Assembly (NCBI GenBank): GCA_020718645.1
Contig: DYRQ01000003.1
Location: forward strand, 18,090 to 58,489
Source of the DNA: Verrucomicrobium spinosum
GTDB taxonomy: Bacteria > Verrucomicrobiota > Verrucomicrobiia > JADLBR01 > JAIBCM01
Reading direction: 5' to 3'
DNA length: 40,400 bases
Shown here: piece by piece, positions 9,070-22,226 of the stretch
Layout: each line of letters opens with the position of its first letter
How positions within the stretch are numbered: the first letter of the stretch is position 1
Made by a program: the position numbers and the translations under genes
The notes under the pieces: generated by a model
What the model was told of the DNA's origin: nothing
Databases searched by the model: none
The model's input: the letters and a program-made list of their open reading frames with translations, nothing else

Positions 9070-9462
9070 ATGAAAATCCAGACCAACCTCCGCCTGTTGC
9101 ACGGCCCTATAGATGCGGCTCCTCTGGTAAATGTGCTCTTCTTGCTGATGATCTTTTTCCTGCTCGGCTCCTCCATCGTTCTCCAGCCAGGTGTCGAAGT
9201 CAAAATGCACGAACGGATCGTGGGTGGCGGAGTCCCGGCTGGCCTTGAAATCCTGACCATCGCCCGCTCAGGCGAAATCTACTTTCGCAACCAGAAGACC
9301 GATAAAGCCTCACTCAAAAAAGCCCTGACTGAAGTTTCCGCCCGATCCCCACACTCCTCCGTCATCCTCAAATCGGACAACTCTGTGCCTAATGGGGATC
9401 TGATCAGCATCATGGACATCATCCTCGAAAGCGGCCTCGATGTCGTGCTCGCAACCCAGTGA
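9070..9462 (+). CDS. exbD: ExbD/TolR-family protein
   Basis: This 130-residue protein has one N-terminal membrane helix (about residues 19-38: PLVNVLFLLMIFFLLGSSI) and a periplasmic domain, as in ExbD/TolR. The usual proton-path Asp in the helix start (family consensus D-V-x-x-x-L) is not evident: here the sequence is 'DAAPLVNVLFLLMIFFL', with Asp three residues earlier and Asn where Asp is common. The periplasmic part shows the family pattern 'LKSDNSVPNGDLISIMDIILESGLDVVLATQ', equivalent to the D-x-x-x-x-Y-G-x-V-x-x-V-M-D motif. It lies between exbB (9 bp gap) and the TonB-like gene (7 bp gap). The altered Asp should be checked by alignment. Confidence 0.88.
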   Translation: MKIQTNLRLLHGPIDAAPLVNVLFLLMIFFLLGSSIVLQPGVEVKMHERIVGGGVPAGLEILTIARSGEIYFRNQKTDKASLKKALTEVSARSPHSSVILKSDNSVPNGDLISIMDIILESGLDVVLATQ

Positions 9463-9469
9463 GATCCCT

Positions 9470-10246
9470 ATGGATTTCGAGCTACCCAACCTGCACACCC
9501 TGAACTTCAACCGCTGGCTTCCGCCCCAACACAGGGCGCTCAGTTCCTGCGCCCTCCTTTGCCTCGTCCTCTATACCGCTGCCTTCGCCCTAGTCAGGTT
9601 AGACATCTCGACCCAGTCGCACCCATCCAACTACCCCCCCACAGTGGCACTCCTCAAAAACACCAGCACCGTCACTGACTCGCCGCTCGCCTTCACCCTA
9701 TCCATCTCAGACCCCTCCATGATCGCCGTCCCCTCTCCTGCTGCACTACCTTCGGTATTTCCCCTTGCCCCAGTCGGCTGGGATGGCGGCGTCGCTAGAG
9801 AGTTGCAAACACTCCTATCTCAAAGCGGATCTTTTGAAGGCACCCCCGTAGCCGCTGCTCAAATCGCCTCCGAGATGCTCCAGCACCGGCCTGACACCAC
9901 CATCGCACAGCAGCCTCTGGAAACCTCCGAAGAACCGACCCCACCCCCCAGTCGGATACTCCTCCCTGCATCCCTAGCCAAACACCTTCGATCCCAGCTT
10001 CCTTCACTCCCATCACTTTCCACAGATCGCCCCATGACCGATACCACCCTCAGGCTCATCATTGGAGAGGGCGGCCTCCCAATGGCTGTTATAACCGAAG
10101 TCTCTAGTGGTAATTCCGAACAAGATCGCATAGCTGCTCGCGCTACTTCCCTGCTCCGGTTTTCTCCTGAAGCTTCCGGCACATCCGCTATCCTATCAGT
10201 GGAGTGGAACCAAATCCCCTCACCCACCAAAGAGGCCAAACCATGA
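9470..10246 (+). CDS. TonB-like energy transducer
   Basis: This 258-residue protein has a single N-terminal membrane helix (about residues 24-42: ALSSCALLCLVLYTAAFAL), a long Pro/Ser/Thr-rich periplasmic linker, and a C-terminal globular segment ('LRLIIGEGGLPMAVITEVSSG' ... 'ARATSLLRFSPEASG') with the length and strand pattern of a TonB C-terminal domain. Together with the preceding exbB and exbD this supports a TonB-type role: carrying energy from the inner to the outer membrane. The tracked ORF begins at ATG 9440, inside exbD; ATG 9470, just after the exbD stop, is preferred. Similarity to canonical TonB is weak, and no TonB box partner or receptor is visible nearby. The next gene overlaps by ATGA. 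Confidence 0.72.
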   Translation: MDFELPNLHTLNFNRWLPPQHRALSSCALLCLVLYTAAFALVRLDISTQSHPSNYPPTVALLKNTSTVTDSPLAFTLSISDPSMIAVPSPAALPSVFPLAPVGWDGGVARELQTLLSQSGSFEGTPVAAAQIASEMLQHRPDTTIAQQPLETSEEPTPPPSRILLPASLAKHLRSQLPSLPSLSTDRPMTDTTLRLIIGEGGLPMAVITEVSSGNSEQDRIAARATSLLRFSPEASGTSAILSVEWNQIPSPTKEAKP

Positions 10247-10536
10247 AAATGGACATTCGCACCTTTTTTGAAATCTGGCTGATCTTGGGCCTTTCCGCGA
10301 TAGCCTTCTTGTGGGGACTCGACATCCTAACCACCGTGCGCAGACGCCTGAAAGATCGCCGCACCTGCCTCTGCCCCAACTGTGGCTCCACCAGCCACCC
10401 CGCTCCATCAGTGCTCCGCCACCGCTGCCGACAGTGCGGACTCTTATTCGAAATACACTCTGATTTGGGACAACAGCCCCAAGTCAGACCCACCGCACCA
10501 AGTTCTCACTTACAGAGCAAGCATTTCCATAGCTGA
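10243..10536 (+). CDS. Small membrane-anchored zinc-ribbon protein
   Basis: The gene starts at ATG 10243, overlapping the stop of the TonB-like gene (ATGA), which argues for translational coupling and against the tracked start at 10204. The 97-residue product has one hydrophobic helix (about residues 8-25: FEIWLILGLSAIAFLWGL), a basic stop-transfer patch (TVRRRLKDRR), then two Cys pairs, CPNCG and CRQCG, about 20 residues apart. These form a typical four-Cys zinc ribbon facing the cytoplasm. The tail is low-complexity. No family name is recognised. It may be an accessory or assembly factor for the ExbB-ExbD-TonB-like set. Confidence 0.72.
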   Translation: MKMDIRTFFEIWLILGLSAIAFLWGLDILTTVRRRLKDRRTCLCPNCGSTSHPAPSVLRHRCRQCGLLFEIHSDLGQQPQVRPTAPSSHLQSKHFHS

Positions 10537-10581
10537 GCGAAGACCCGAGACATCCTAAGCCTAAAAACGGTAATAGCGTTC

Positions 10582-10678
10582 AACCTAAATTCCGCAGTTG
10601 GCCTATTAGATGAGGAGGATATGAGCATGAGAGTTTGGGGTATATGTGCGGATAAAATCCAACTGCGGAATTTAGGTT
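10582..10678. mobile_element. MITE-like element with perfect 20-bp inverted repeats
   Basis: AACCTAAATTCCGCAGTTGG at 10582-10601 is repeated exactly in inverted orientation at 10659-10678, leaving a 57-bp interior. The total of 97 bp, perfect termini and lack of a transposase fit a miniature inverted-repeat element derived from an insertion sequence. No target-site duplication is evident at the ends. Related part-copies of the terminal motif lie just downstream (10772-10806). An alternative reading is a structured RNA or protein-binding palindrome, but a 57-nt loop makes a simple terminator unlikely. Confidence 0.6.
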
Positions 10679-10683
10679 TATAA
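10627..10683 (+). CDS. Putative 18-residue ORF inside the MITE-like element
   Basis: A strong SD (AGGAGG, 10613-10618) stands 8 nt before ATG 10627, the best-placed ribosome site in this part of the window; another ATG at 10621 is too close to it. The ORF reads M-R-V-W-G-I-C-A-D-K-I-Q-L-R-N-L-G-L and stops at TAA 10681, its last seven codons being the right inverted repeat. It may be the leftover start of a transposase gene after internal deletion, or chance. No function is claimed. Confidence 0.25.
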   Translation: MRVWGICADKIQLRNLGL

Positions 10684-10771
10684 AAAAACTCGGGGTTCTG
10701 GACGGCTTGGGATCAAGTTGCCCGGTAGAGCGCAAGAGTCCCAACGCGAGTCGGGCAGGAGATGTGAGCCA

Positions 10772-10806
10772 AAATTCCGCAGTATAAGTGGGAGCTAAAT
10801 TCCGAC
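10772..10806. repeat. Two extra part-copies of the CTAAATTCCG terminal motif
   Basis: AAATTCCGCAGT at 10772-10783 and CTAAATTCCG at 10795-10804 both match the core of the inverted repeat at 10582-10601, in the same orientation. With the MITE-like pair this makes four copies in 225 bp. They probably mark decayed ends of the same element family. The second copy abuts the rpoC terminator. Confidence 0.5.
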
Positions 10807-10837
10807 AAAAAAAATCCCGCTTTGCAGCGGGTTTTTC
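10805..10837 (-). terminator. Rho-independent terminator of the rpoBC operon
   Basis: On the minus strand a stem CCCGC/GCGGG with a TGCAAA loop is followed directly by a run of eight or more T. It lies about 20-50 bp past the rpoC stop. The plus-strand side also has five T after the stem, so it may work in both directions. Confidence 0.85.
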
Positions 10838-10857
10838 GTGATTAGTTATCGCGACTA

Positions 10858-15123
<4,266 letters not shown>

Positions 15124-15196
15124 ATCAATGACTCCTTTGGTATCCTCTGCAATGTCTCTGTGACAAAAAATGTGTTAACTGGGCGAGGGCTGGGCA

Positions 15197-18100
15197 TTAG
15201 CCCAACACCTTGCGCAAGTCGGCGGTGGCTACGCTGACCTGTGCAGCAGCCTCCTCGACCATCATGCTCTCGTCCTTGCTCCGGTCGCCTACCTTCACAT
15301 CGAGACAAAGCGCCTGCATTTCTTTGATCAACACATTGAACGATTCCGGCGTGCCAGCCTGGAGCGAATTATCGCCCTTGACGATGCTCTCATAGATACG
15401 AGTGCGACCGCTGACATCATCCGATTTAACGGTGAGCAACTCTTGCAGCGTGTAGGCCGCACCGTAGGCTTCGAGCGCCCAGACTTCCATCTCACCGAAA
15501 CGCTGGCCGCCGTATTGGGCTTTACCGCCCAAGGGCTGTTGCGTGACGAGCGAGTAAGGTCCGACCGCACGGGCATGGATCTTATCTGCAACCAAGTGAT
15601 TCAGCTTCATCATGTAGATGTAACCGACCACGACGCGCTGATCGAATGGCTCGCCAGTGCGACCGTCGGAAAGCTTGGATTTGCCGTCTTCACCAATGGA
15701 GAAGTCGGCGCCAATCTGCTTGTGCGCCTCGCGCAGGAACCCGTGGATCTGCTCCTCTTTGATACCGTCGAACACCGGGGTAGCTACCTTGAAACCGAGC
15801 ATCTTGGCCGCAATACCCAAGTGGGTTTCCAGCACCTGCCCGACATTCATACGAGAAGGCACGCCGAGCGGGTTGAGCACGATTTCTACGGGGGTGCCAT
15901 CCGGCAGGAACGGCATGTCTTCCTCGGGCACGATCTTGGCTACGACACCTTTGTTACCGTGGCGACCTGCCATCTTGTCACCGACACTGAGCTTGCGCTT
16001 GCTGGCGACATAGACCTTGACTTGCTTGATGATACCAGGATCCACCTCATCGCCGCTCTCGATCTGTTCGAGCTTCATCACGCGCTCATTGTCGAGCTGC
16101 TCGAACTTGCTCTCGAACTGCGCGATGATTTCGCGAATCTTGATGCGGATAGGGCTGGGGTCAATCTCGATGTGGTTGTAGCAATCCGCCAACTTACGCA
16201 GCAGTTGCTTGGTGATCTTGCGATTGGCGGGGATGATAATTTCACCGCTCTCGCCATTGACCACATCCAGAGGAATTTTCTCACCGAGGAGTATGTTCGA
16301 CAGCGCTTCGGTCAGCTTGCCTTTCATCTCCGTGGTTTTCTTCTCGTGTTCCTCCTCGACCTGCTTCTGCATGCGCTTGGCCTCGGTGGCGGAGAGTTTC
16401 ATGCGCTCGGTCTTCTTGTTGTTGGAAGAGACCTTGGCGTCCATGACAATGCCATAAACACCGGAAGGCACGCGGAGGGAAGAATCCTTCACATCGGCGG
16501 CTTTCTCACCGAAAATCGCACGGAGCAAACGCTCTTCGGGAGCTAGTTCCGTTTCGGATTTTGGAGTGATTTTGCCCACGAGAATATCCGTAGGGCGCAC
16601 TTCTGCACCGATGCGAACCACACCGTCGTGGCTCAGGTTTTTGAGAGCTTCTTCACCGACATTGGGAATGTCACGAGTGATTTCCTCAGGTCCGAGCTTG
16701 GTGTCACGGGCGCTGATTTCAAACTCCTCGATGTGAATCGAAGTGTAGATGTCTTCTTTGACGATTTTCTCACTGATGAGAATAGCGTCCTCAAAGTTGT
16801 AGCCGTTCCATGGCATGAACGCCACCAGCACATTGCGTCCGAGCGCGAGTTCACCGAGTTCGGTGCAGGGACCGTCAGCGATCACCTGTCCTTTCTTGAT
16901 GCTCTGGCCTCTGTGGACGATAGGTTTCTGGTTGATGCAAGTGCCAGCATTGCTGCGCATGAACTTGCGGGTCTCGTAAACAAATACACCCTTCTCCGCA
17001 TCGGTCTTGAGTTCCTTCTTGGACTCAGGGACGACACCATCGGGAGTGATGATAATTTTGTTGGCGTTGACAGAAGCGACTTTGCCATTCGAATCCGATA
17101 CGATCACTGCACGGGAATCGCGGGCCACGCGGCCTTCCATACCCGTGCCGACCAGCGGCGAATCTGTGCGAATCAACGGCACACCCTGGCGCTGCATGTT
17201 CGAACCCATGAGCGCACGGTTAGCGTCATCGTGCTCCAAGAATGGAATCAGGCTCGCAGCGACAGACACTAGTTGTTTCGGCGAAACATCCATGTAGTCC
17301 ACGCCATCGGGCTGAACTTCGATAAACTCGCCTCTGCAGCGAGAGATCACCTTTTCAACTGTGAACTTTCCTTTGGAATCAAAAGGAGTGTTTGCCTGTG
17401 CAACTGTGTATTTCTCCTCTTCGTCCGCAGTCAGATAATCAATTTTATCCGTGATGCGACCTTTTTCGATTTTGCGGTAAGGGCTCGATATGAAACCGAA
17501 CTCGTTGATGCGCGCAAAGCAGCTCAGCGACGAGATCAGACCGATGTTCGGGCCTTCCGGCGTCTCGATGGGACAAATACGGCCGTAGTGCGAGGTGTGC
17601 ACATCGCGCACCTCGAAGCCTGCACGATCACGGGAGAGACCTCCGGGTCCGAGAGCCGACAAGCGGCGCTTGTGGGTCAGCTCAGAGAGCGGGTTGATCT
17701 GATCCATGAACTGCGACAACTGACTCCGCGAGAAAAAGTCGCGGATGGCGGCGGAAAGAGCCTTCGGATTGATGAGCTTCTGGGGCATCATGCCCTCGAG
17801 ATTCACATCAAACAGCGTCATGCGCTCTTTGACGAGACGCTCTGTGCGAGCCAAACCGGTGCGGCACTGGTTGGCCAACAGTTCACCAACCGTTCTGACG
17901 CGACGGCTGCCGAGATGATCAATGTCATCCACAGCACCCTCACCCTTGCGGAGGTTCAGGAGGTAGCGTGTAGCGCCGACGATGTCGTCGTTAGTGATCG
18001 TGCGGACATCAATGTCCACGGAGATCCCGAGTTTCTGGTTGATTTTATAGCGACCGACCTTGCTGATGTCGTAGCGTTTCGGATCAAAGAAAAGCCGTTT

Positions 18101-19081
18101 GAGCAAAGCCTTGGCGTTCTGCACGGTCGGGGGATCGCCAGGACGCAGGCGCTTGTAAATTTCTTTGAGAGCCTCATCGCTGTCGCGGGTAGGATCTTTC
18201 TTGAGAGATTTGATGATCGCATCGTCATCTTTAATGTCCACGACTTGGACTTCTTTGAGTCCTAAGTCGAGTAGCTGGCGCACAATGGTTTTTGTCATCG
18301 GCTCAAAGGAACGAGCAATGACCATCTCAGCGTTGCCTGGATCGCGGACATCCGCCACCAGCACCTTGGTCGCCACCTCTTCATCATCAACGCCCTCATG
18401 GAGCTTGAGTTTCTCGATCTTGTAGAACAGCGAGATAATATCACTGTCCAGTGAGTAGCCGAGCGCACGGAGGAAGGTGGTGATCAGGAATTTCCGGCGT
18501 TTTTTCCGGCGATCCAGATAGACATAGAGCAAGTCGCTCGTATCGAACTGCACTTCCATCCAGTTACCGCGATCAGGGATGATGCGGAAGGAGTAGAGTG
18601 TCTTACCATTGGCGTGCAAAGAGCTTTCAAAGCAGATACCGGGACTACGGTGGAGCTGGCTGACTACAACGCGCTCAGCACCATTGATGACGAATGTGCC
18701 AGAGAGTGTCATCATGGGCAGCTCGCCCATATAAACTTTCTCTTCTTTCGTGCCATTCTCGTCAATCAAACGGAAAGTGACATAGAGAGGTGCAGAGAAG
18801 GTCTGACCTTCACGCATAGACTCGAGCCAGCCGACTTTGGGTTCGCCGATATCGTAGCTGACATAGTCAAGTTTGACTTTGCCATCATAGCTCTCGATGG
18901 GGAACACCTCGAGGAACACGGCTTGGAGCCCCTCAGGCTTACGCTTTGAGGGCGTCAACTCACGCTGCAAAAACTCCACATAGGAGTTGAGCTGGATTTC
19001 GATCAGATTGGGAGGCTCGAGAGCCTCATTCAAACGACCAAAATTATTTCTTTCCCCTACTTTATAGGATGCCTCAGACAT
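15197..19081 (-). CDS. rpoB: DNA-directed RNA polymerase subunit beta
   Basis: This is the second-largest RNA polymerase subunit, 1294 aa. The N-terminus '[25 protein letters not shown]' and the rifampicin-pocket region '[29 protein letters not shown]' are typical; the wild-type Asp, His, Arg and Ser positions of the pocket are kept, so the sequence predicts rifampicin sensitivity. C-terminal motifs '[12 protein letters not shown]' and '[24 protein letters not shown]' are present. It is separated from rplL by 125 bp that hold a strong hairpin, and is followed by rpoC. Confidence 0.99.
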   Translation of the reverse strand: MSEASYKVGERNNFGRLNEALEPPNLIEIQLNSYVEFLQRELTPSKRKPEGLQAVFLEVFPIESYDGKVKLDYVSYDIGEPKVGWLESMREGQTFSAPLYVTFRLIDENGTKEEKVYMGELPMMTLSGTFVINGAERVVVSQLHRSPGICFESSLHANGKTLYSFRIIPDRGNWMEVQFDTSDLLYVYLDRRKKRRKFLITTFLRALGYSLDSDIISLFYKIEKLKLHEGVDDEEVATKVLVADVRDPGNAEMVIARSFEPMTKTIVRQLLDLGLKEVQVVDIKDDDAIIKSLKKDPTRDSDEALKEIYKRLRPGDPPTVQNAKALLKRLFFDPKRYDISKVGRYKINQKLGISVDIDVRTITNDDIVGATRYLLNLRKGEGAVDDIDHLGSRRVRTVGELLANQCRTGLARTERLVKERMTLFDVNLEGMMPQKLINPKALSAAIRDFFSRSQLSQFMDQINPLSELTHKRRLSALGPGGLSRDRAGFEVRDVHTSHYGRICPIETPEGPNIGLISSLSCFARINEFGFISSPYRKIEKGRITDKIDYLTADEEEKYTVAQANTPFDSKGKFTVEKVISRCRGEFIEVQPDGVDYMDVSPKQLVSVAASLIPFLEHDDANRALMGSNMQRQGVPLIRTDSPLVGTGMEGRVARDSRAVIVSDSNGKVASVNANKIIITPDGVVPESKKELKTDAEKGVFVYETRKFMRSNAGTCINQKPIVHRGQSIKKGQVIADGPCTELGELALGRNVLVAFMPWNGYNFEDAILISEKIVKEDIYTSIHIEEFEISARDTKLGPEEITRDIPNVGEEALKNLSHDGVVRIGAEVRPTDILVGKITPKSETELAPEERLLRAIFGEKAADVKDSSLRVPSGVYGIVMDAKVSSNNKKTERMKLSATEAKRMQKQVEEEHEKKTTEMKGKLTEALSNILLGEKIPLDVVNGESGEIIIPANRKITKQLLRKLADCYNHIEIDPSPIRIKIREIIAQFESKFEQLDNERVMKLEQIESGDEVDPGIIKQVKVYVASKRKLSVGDKMAGRHGNKGVVAKIVPEEDMPFLPDGTPVEIVLNPLGVPSRMNVGQVLETHLGIAAKMLGFKVATPVFDGIKEEQIHGFLREAHKQIGADFSIGEDGKSKLSDGRTGEPFDQRVVVGYIYMMKLNHLVADKIHARAVGPYSLVTQQPLGGKAQYGGQRFGEMEVWALEAYGAAYTLQELLTVKSDDVSGRTRIYESIVKGDNSLQAGTPESFNVLIKEMQALCLDVKVGDRSKDESMMVEEAAAQVSVATADLRKVLG

Positions 19082-19138
19082 TGCCTTATCCTTCCTCTCT
19101 GGTTACTACACTCAACATTCCGATATCTGGCCCAGCCA

Positions 19139-19179
19139 GGAATCTTCCACTGCCGCAGAGAGCGGCAGCGAGGGATTCC
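19139..19179 (-). promoter_or_regulatory. Extended hairpin between rplL and rpoB (attenuator or processing site)
   Basis: The inner stem CTGCCGC/GCGGCAG (19150-19156 with 19162-19168, 5-nt loop) and an outer stem GGAATC/GATTCC (19139-19144 with 19174-19179) are separated by a symmetric 5x5 internal loop. No U-run follows in the direction of transcription. In E. coli the rplL-rpoB gap carries an attenuator and an RNase III site; a similar role is inferred here. Confidence 0.6.
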
Positions 19180-19206
19180 AACAGCGGGACCAGTGCATCG
19201 AAACGC

Positions 19207-19596
19207 TTACTTGATTTCGACTTTGGCGCCAGCGGCTTCGAGCTTCTTCTTGATCTCTTCGGCCTCTTTCTTTTCCACGCCTTCTTTGACTGCTTTGGGA
19301 GCGCTCTCGACGAGGGCTTTGGCATCGGCCAAACCCAGGCCCGGCACAACCGCACGGACTTCTTTGATGACGGCGATTTTATTCGCGCCACTGTCCAAGA
19401 GCATCACATCGAACGAGGTTTTTTCCTCGACGGCGGGAGCGGCGGCGGCACCAGCGGCAGGCGCGGCGGCGGCCATGGCCACAGGAGCGGCGGCGCTGAC
19501 GCCCCACTTCTCTTCAAGTTTCTTGACGAGTTCAGCGGCTTCCAACACGGTCAACGCGCTGAGGTCTTCGACGATTTTTTCTAAATTAGCTGCCAT
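19207..19596 (-). CDS. rplL: 50S ribosomal protein L7/L12
   Basis: This is the ribosomal stalk protein that recruits translation GTPases. At 129 aa from ATG 19596 it has the N-terminal dimerisation helix ([29 protein letters not shown]), an Ala/Pro-rich hinge, and the C-terminal domain '[39 protein letters not shown]'. The tracked ORF adds nine residues from a TTG at 19623 that are not part of the family. The hinge is long and almost entirely Ala with Pro and Gly. rplJ lies upstream across a 199-bp spacer with its own hairpin, and rpoB follows. Confidence 0.98.
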   Translation of the reverse strand: MAANLEKIVEDLSALTVLEAAELVKKLEEKWGVSAAAPVAMAAAAPAAGAAAAPAVEEKTSFDVMLLDSGANKIAVIKEVRAVVPGLGLADAKALVESAPKAVKEGVEKKEAEEIKKKLEAAGAKVEIK

Positions 19597-19691
19597 AGTT
19601 TTTTCTGAATTCTGTTCCCTCAATTTTTGCTGGAACAGTATTTCACCTTTCTTCCGTGTTTCCTGGTGGCTCGCACCCGCGACCCGATTGT

Positions 19692-19709
19692 TCCCGAAGG
19701 GCTTCGGGA
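19692..19709 (-). promoter_or_regulatory. Hairpin in the rplJ-rplL spacer
   Basis: TCCCGAA/TTCGGGA with a 4-nt loop lies in the 199-bp gap between rplJ and rplL. On the minus strand an AT-rich stretch with TATAAT (near 19730-19736) lies just upstream of it. L12 is made in excess over L10 in other bacteria, so an internal promoter or processing site for rplL is plausible. No good -35 was found. Confidence 0.35.
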
Positions 19710-19795
19710 CCAGAAAACAACAGTTATTATAATATTTGCCCTTTCCCTAGCGATTTCCACCAATGGGAATCCGCCAGAAATTTTTATTTCTCCAA

Positions 19796-20308
19796 TTACT
19801 CGCCTTTGTCGGCTTTGGCTTGCAATACGCGAGCCAGCATTTCGCCTGGAGTTGAAGTCATACGCACCAGCTTGGTAGCCGGGGCATTGAGCAGCCCGAG
19901 AATCTGCGCCAGCAGAGCTTCGCGCGAAGGCAAATCGGCCAACGCCTTGACTTGCTCTTGGTTCAGGAGTGCCCCATCAAGGATAGCACCGCGAACTTCT
20001 GGTTTCTTGAACTCGGCACTGAAAGATTTCAGCACCTTGGCCGCTGCACAAACATCCTTGGACCCGGAGATGATCGCGGTCTGACCGGCGAGCAGTTCCG
20101 AGGCGTCAGGCAGACCCAAAGATTTGGATGCGACGCGCAGGATGGTGTTTTTGACCACCGTGAACTTGGCCCCGCTGCTGCGGAGGCGTTTGCGGAGTTC
20201 AGAAAACTGGGGCACATTCATCCCAGTATAATCGGTGATGATTACATAGGGATAGCCATCAATCTTCTTCTTGACTTCATCAACTAAAATATTTTTTTCA
20301 GCTCTCAT
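19796..20308 (-). CDS. rplJ: 50S ribosomal protein L10
   Basis: L10 is the base of the L7/L12 stalk: it binds 23S rRNA near L11 and carries the L12 dimers on its C-terminal helix. The 170-residue sequence shows 'KKKIDGYPYVIITDYTGMNVPQFSELRKRLR' followed by 'KFTVVKNTILRVA' as in the family, and a C-terminal helix 'PGEMLARVLQAKADKGE'. Length is normal. Only 17 bp separate it from rplA, so the long regulatory leader seen in E. coli before rplJ is missing and the gene is read from the upstream operon. Confidence 0.97.
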   Translation of the reverse strand: MRAEKNILVDEVKKKIDGYPYVIITDYTGMNVPQFSELRKRLRSSGAKFTVVKNTILRVASKSLGLPDASELLAGQTAIISGSKDVCAAAKVLKSFSAEFKKPEVRGAILDGALLNQEQVKALADLPSREALLAQILGLLNAPATKLVRMTSTPGEMLARVLQAKADKGE

Positions 20309-20325
20309 GGTGTGTGTGTCCCCTA

Positions 20326-21033
20326 TCAGTTATTAGCTTTGTTATATTCAGACAGGTCGAGCACCACGCCAGGGCTCTGCGTTGCGCTGATAACGGCGCG
20401 TCTTACATAAGCGCCTTTGGCGGCCGCGGGACGGGCTTTCAAAATGGCTTCAATAACCGCACGCCCGTTTTCGGCCAGCTTGTCTTCTTCGAAATTCAAT
20501 TTGCCGATCGGCACATGCAGATTGGCGGCTTTATCCAGCTTGAACTCGACGCGGCCTGCTTTGCACTCATTGACCGCCTTGGCTGTATCATCGGTGACCG
20601 TGCCTGTTTTCGGGTTTGGCATCAGACCGCGAGGTCCGAGGACTTTGCCCAACTTACGGACTTCGGTCATGGCTTCGGGAGTCGCCACGGCAACATCGAA
20701 ATCAGAAAAGCCATCGGTGCATTTCTTGATCAAGTCTTCGAATCCAACATAATCAGCGCCTGCTGCCTTAGCGTCATCGGCTGCTTTGCCTTTGGCAAAA
20801 ACGAGCACGCGAACCTCTTTGCCGCTGCCATTGGGCAAACGGACTGTGCCACGGATCATCTGATCGCTCTGTTTGGGATCTACGGTGGTCGCAAAGGCGA
20901 TAGACACCGTCTGTTCGAATTTCGGAGCCGGCATTGATTTCAGCGTTTTCAGCGCCTCTTCCATGCGGTAGGTTTTTTTGGAGTCCACCTTCTTGATGGC
21001 CTCCTTATATCGTTTACTTCTTTTTACTGCCAT
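20326..21033 (-). CDS. rplA: 50S ribosomal protein L1
   Basis: L1 binds the mobile L1 stalk of 23S rRNA and commonly represses its own operon. The 235-residue product begins '[14 protein letters not shown]', and the RNA-binding signature '[18 protein letters not shown]' is intact. A good SD (AAGGAG, 8 nt before ATG 21033) is present, one of the clearest in the operon. The 84-bp gap from rplK contains a small hairpin GTAGG/CCTAC (21062-21075). Normal length, normal context. Confidence 0.98.
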   Translation of the reverse strand: MAVKRSKRYKEAIKKVDSKKTYRMEEALKTLKSMPAPKFEQTVSIAFATTVDPKQSDQMIRGTVRLPNGSGKEVRVLVFAKGKAADDAKAAGADYVGFEDLIKKCTDGFSDFDVAVATPEAMTEVRKLGKVLGPRGLMPNPKTGTVTDDTAKAVNECKAGRVEFKLDKAANLHVPIGKLNFEEDKLAENGRAVIEAILKARPAAAKGAYVRRAVISATQSPGVVLDLSEYNKANN

Positions 21034-21117
21034 TTTTATCTCCTTGTAGTCAGCGACCTTTGTAGGGTCTCCTACCTTGGGTTTATTTTGTTGTTACGGA
21101 AAAATTTCCAGAAATCA

Positions 21118-21543
21118 TCAACCAATGATTTCAATGCCAGCTTGACGAGCGGTGCCTGCGAGCATGCGGAAAGCAGCTTCCTCGTCGGTGGTATTCATAT
21201 CTTGGATCTTGATTTTGACGATTTCCATAACTTGAGCCTTCGTCAATTTTGCGACCTTTATCTTGTTCGGCTCTTTGGAAGCTGAGGCGATTTTAGCCGC
21301 TTTCTTCAGGAGCACACCCGACGGGGGCGACTTAGTGATAAAGGTGAAGCTTTTATCTTTGTAAACCGTGATGATCACGGGGAGGATATCGCCGGCCTGC
21401 TTTTGAGTGGCCGCGTTAAACTCCTTACAAAACGCCATGATATTCACGCCCTGCTGACCCAGCGCGGGACCAACGGGGGGTGCAGGGTTGGCCTGACCGG
21501 CCGGAATCTGCAATTTGATCTTACCAACTACTTCTTTCGCCAT
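21118..21543 (-). CDS. rplK: 50S ribosomal protein L11
   Basis: L11 is part of the GTPase-associated centre of the large subunit. The 141-residue sequence has '[37 protein letters not shown]', the N-terminal domain with its Pro-rich signature, and a C-terminal rRNA-binding domain ending '[12 protein letters not shown]'. Length and motifs are typical. It sits between nusG and rplA as in most bacteria. Confidence 0.98.
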   Translation of the reverse strand: MAKEVVGKIKLQIPAGQANPAPPVGPALGQQGVNIMAFCKEFNAATQKQAGDILPVIITVYKDKSFTFITKSPPSGVLLKKAAKIASASKEPNKIKVAKLTKAQVMEIVKIKIQDMNTTDEEAAFRMLAGTARQAGIEIIG

Positions 21544-21586
21544 ATGAACTCCTGTCGCCTAATTGCGAGCCTCTGTGTTAAAAAAA

Positions 21587-22222
21587 TTATACCTTCTCGA
21601 CTTGCCAGAACTCGAGATCCACGAGCGCGTTGCGCCCGAACATGCTGACTGAAACCATGAGACGCCCTTTCTCGGGCATAGTATCTTCCACGACACCGTC
21701 TTGATTCATGAACGGTCCGTCGCCGACTTTGACTTTGTCGCCTTTGGTGAAGGCTGTCTTGGGGATGATCTTGTCCTCGCCAGTCTTCATCTGGGCGAGC
21801 ATGGCCTCAACTTCCTTTACTCGCATGGGCATGGGGCGTTCGCCGTCTGCAAAGCCAATGACGCCTGGAGTCTCGCGGAGGTAATACCAGACACGCTCTT
21901 GGACTTCCGCTTCTTCATCGAGGAGATTAGCCAAGACGAATACATAACCCGGGTAGAGTTTGCGCTCGGTCTCGACTTTTTTATTGCGCTTCACCTCGCT
22001 GACGCGTTCGGTGGGCACTACTACCTCGTGGACAACATCCCCCATCTCCTCGGCTTTGAGGCGTTTGAGCAAGCTGTCGCGCACTTTGCTTTCCTGTCCG
22101 CTGAGGGAGTGCAGGGCAAACCATTGCGCCGTTTCGTAATTGGGGTGCTTCGGGGTTTCTTCGACCCCATCCACTGCCTCGGCGCTTTCGCGCCCTGCTT
22201 TGATGTCGTTCACTTCACTCAT
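21587..22222 (-). CDS. nusG: Transcription termination/antitermination protein NusG
   Basis: NusG binds RNA polymerase and links it to Rho or the ribosome. The NGN domain begins at about residue 33 ('WFALHSLSGQESKVRDSLLKRL') and contains 'ERKLYPGYVFV'. The C-terminal KOW domain is 'TKGDKVKVGDGPFMNQDGVVEDTMPEKGRLMVSVSMFGR', with some departures from the usual G-P-F-x-x-F. The first 30 residues (acidic, Glu/Asp/Gly) are an extension not present in E. coli NusG. It lies 4 bp after secE, so the two are probably translated together. Confidence 0.97.
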   Translation of the reverse strand: MSEVNDIKAGRESAEAVDGVEETPKHPNYETAQWFALHSLSGQESKVRDSLLKRLKAEEMGDVVHEVVVPTERVSEVKRNKKVETERKLYPGYVFVLANLLDEEAEVQERVWYYLRETPGVIGFADGERPMPMRVKEVEAMLAQMKTGEDKIIPKTAFTKGDKVKVGDGPFMNQDGVVEDTMPEKGRLMVSVSMFGRNALVDLEFWQVEKV

Positions 22223-22226
22223 TATT

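Noticed and set aside
8410-9210. 266-codon minus-strand ORF across exbB and exbD
   Set aside because: Shadow of two well-supported genes; no recognisable domain and His/Glu-rich composition typical of antisense frames.
10537-10857. Considered as a structured RNA or riboswitch region
   Set aside because: No leader position before a gene on either strand; the perfect inverted repeats and repeated motifs fit a mobile-element remnant better.
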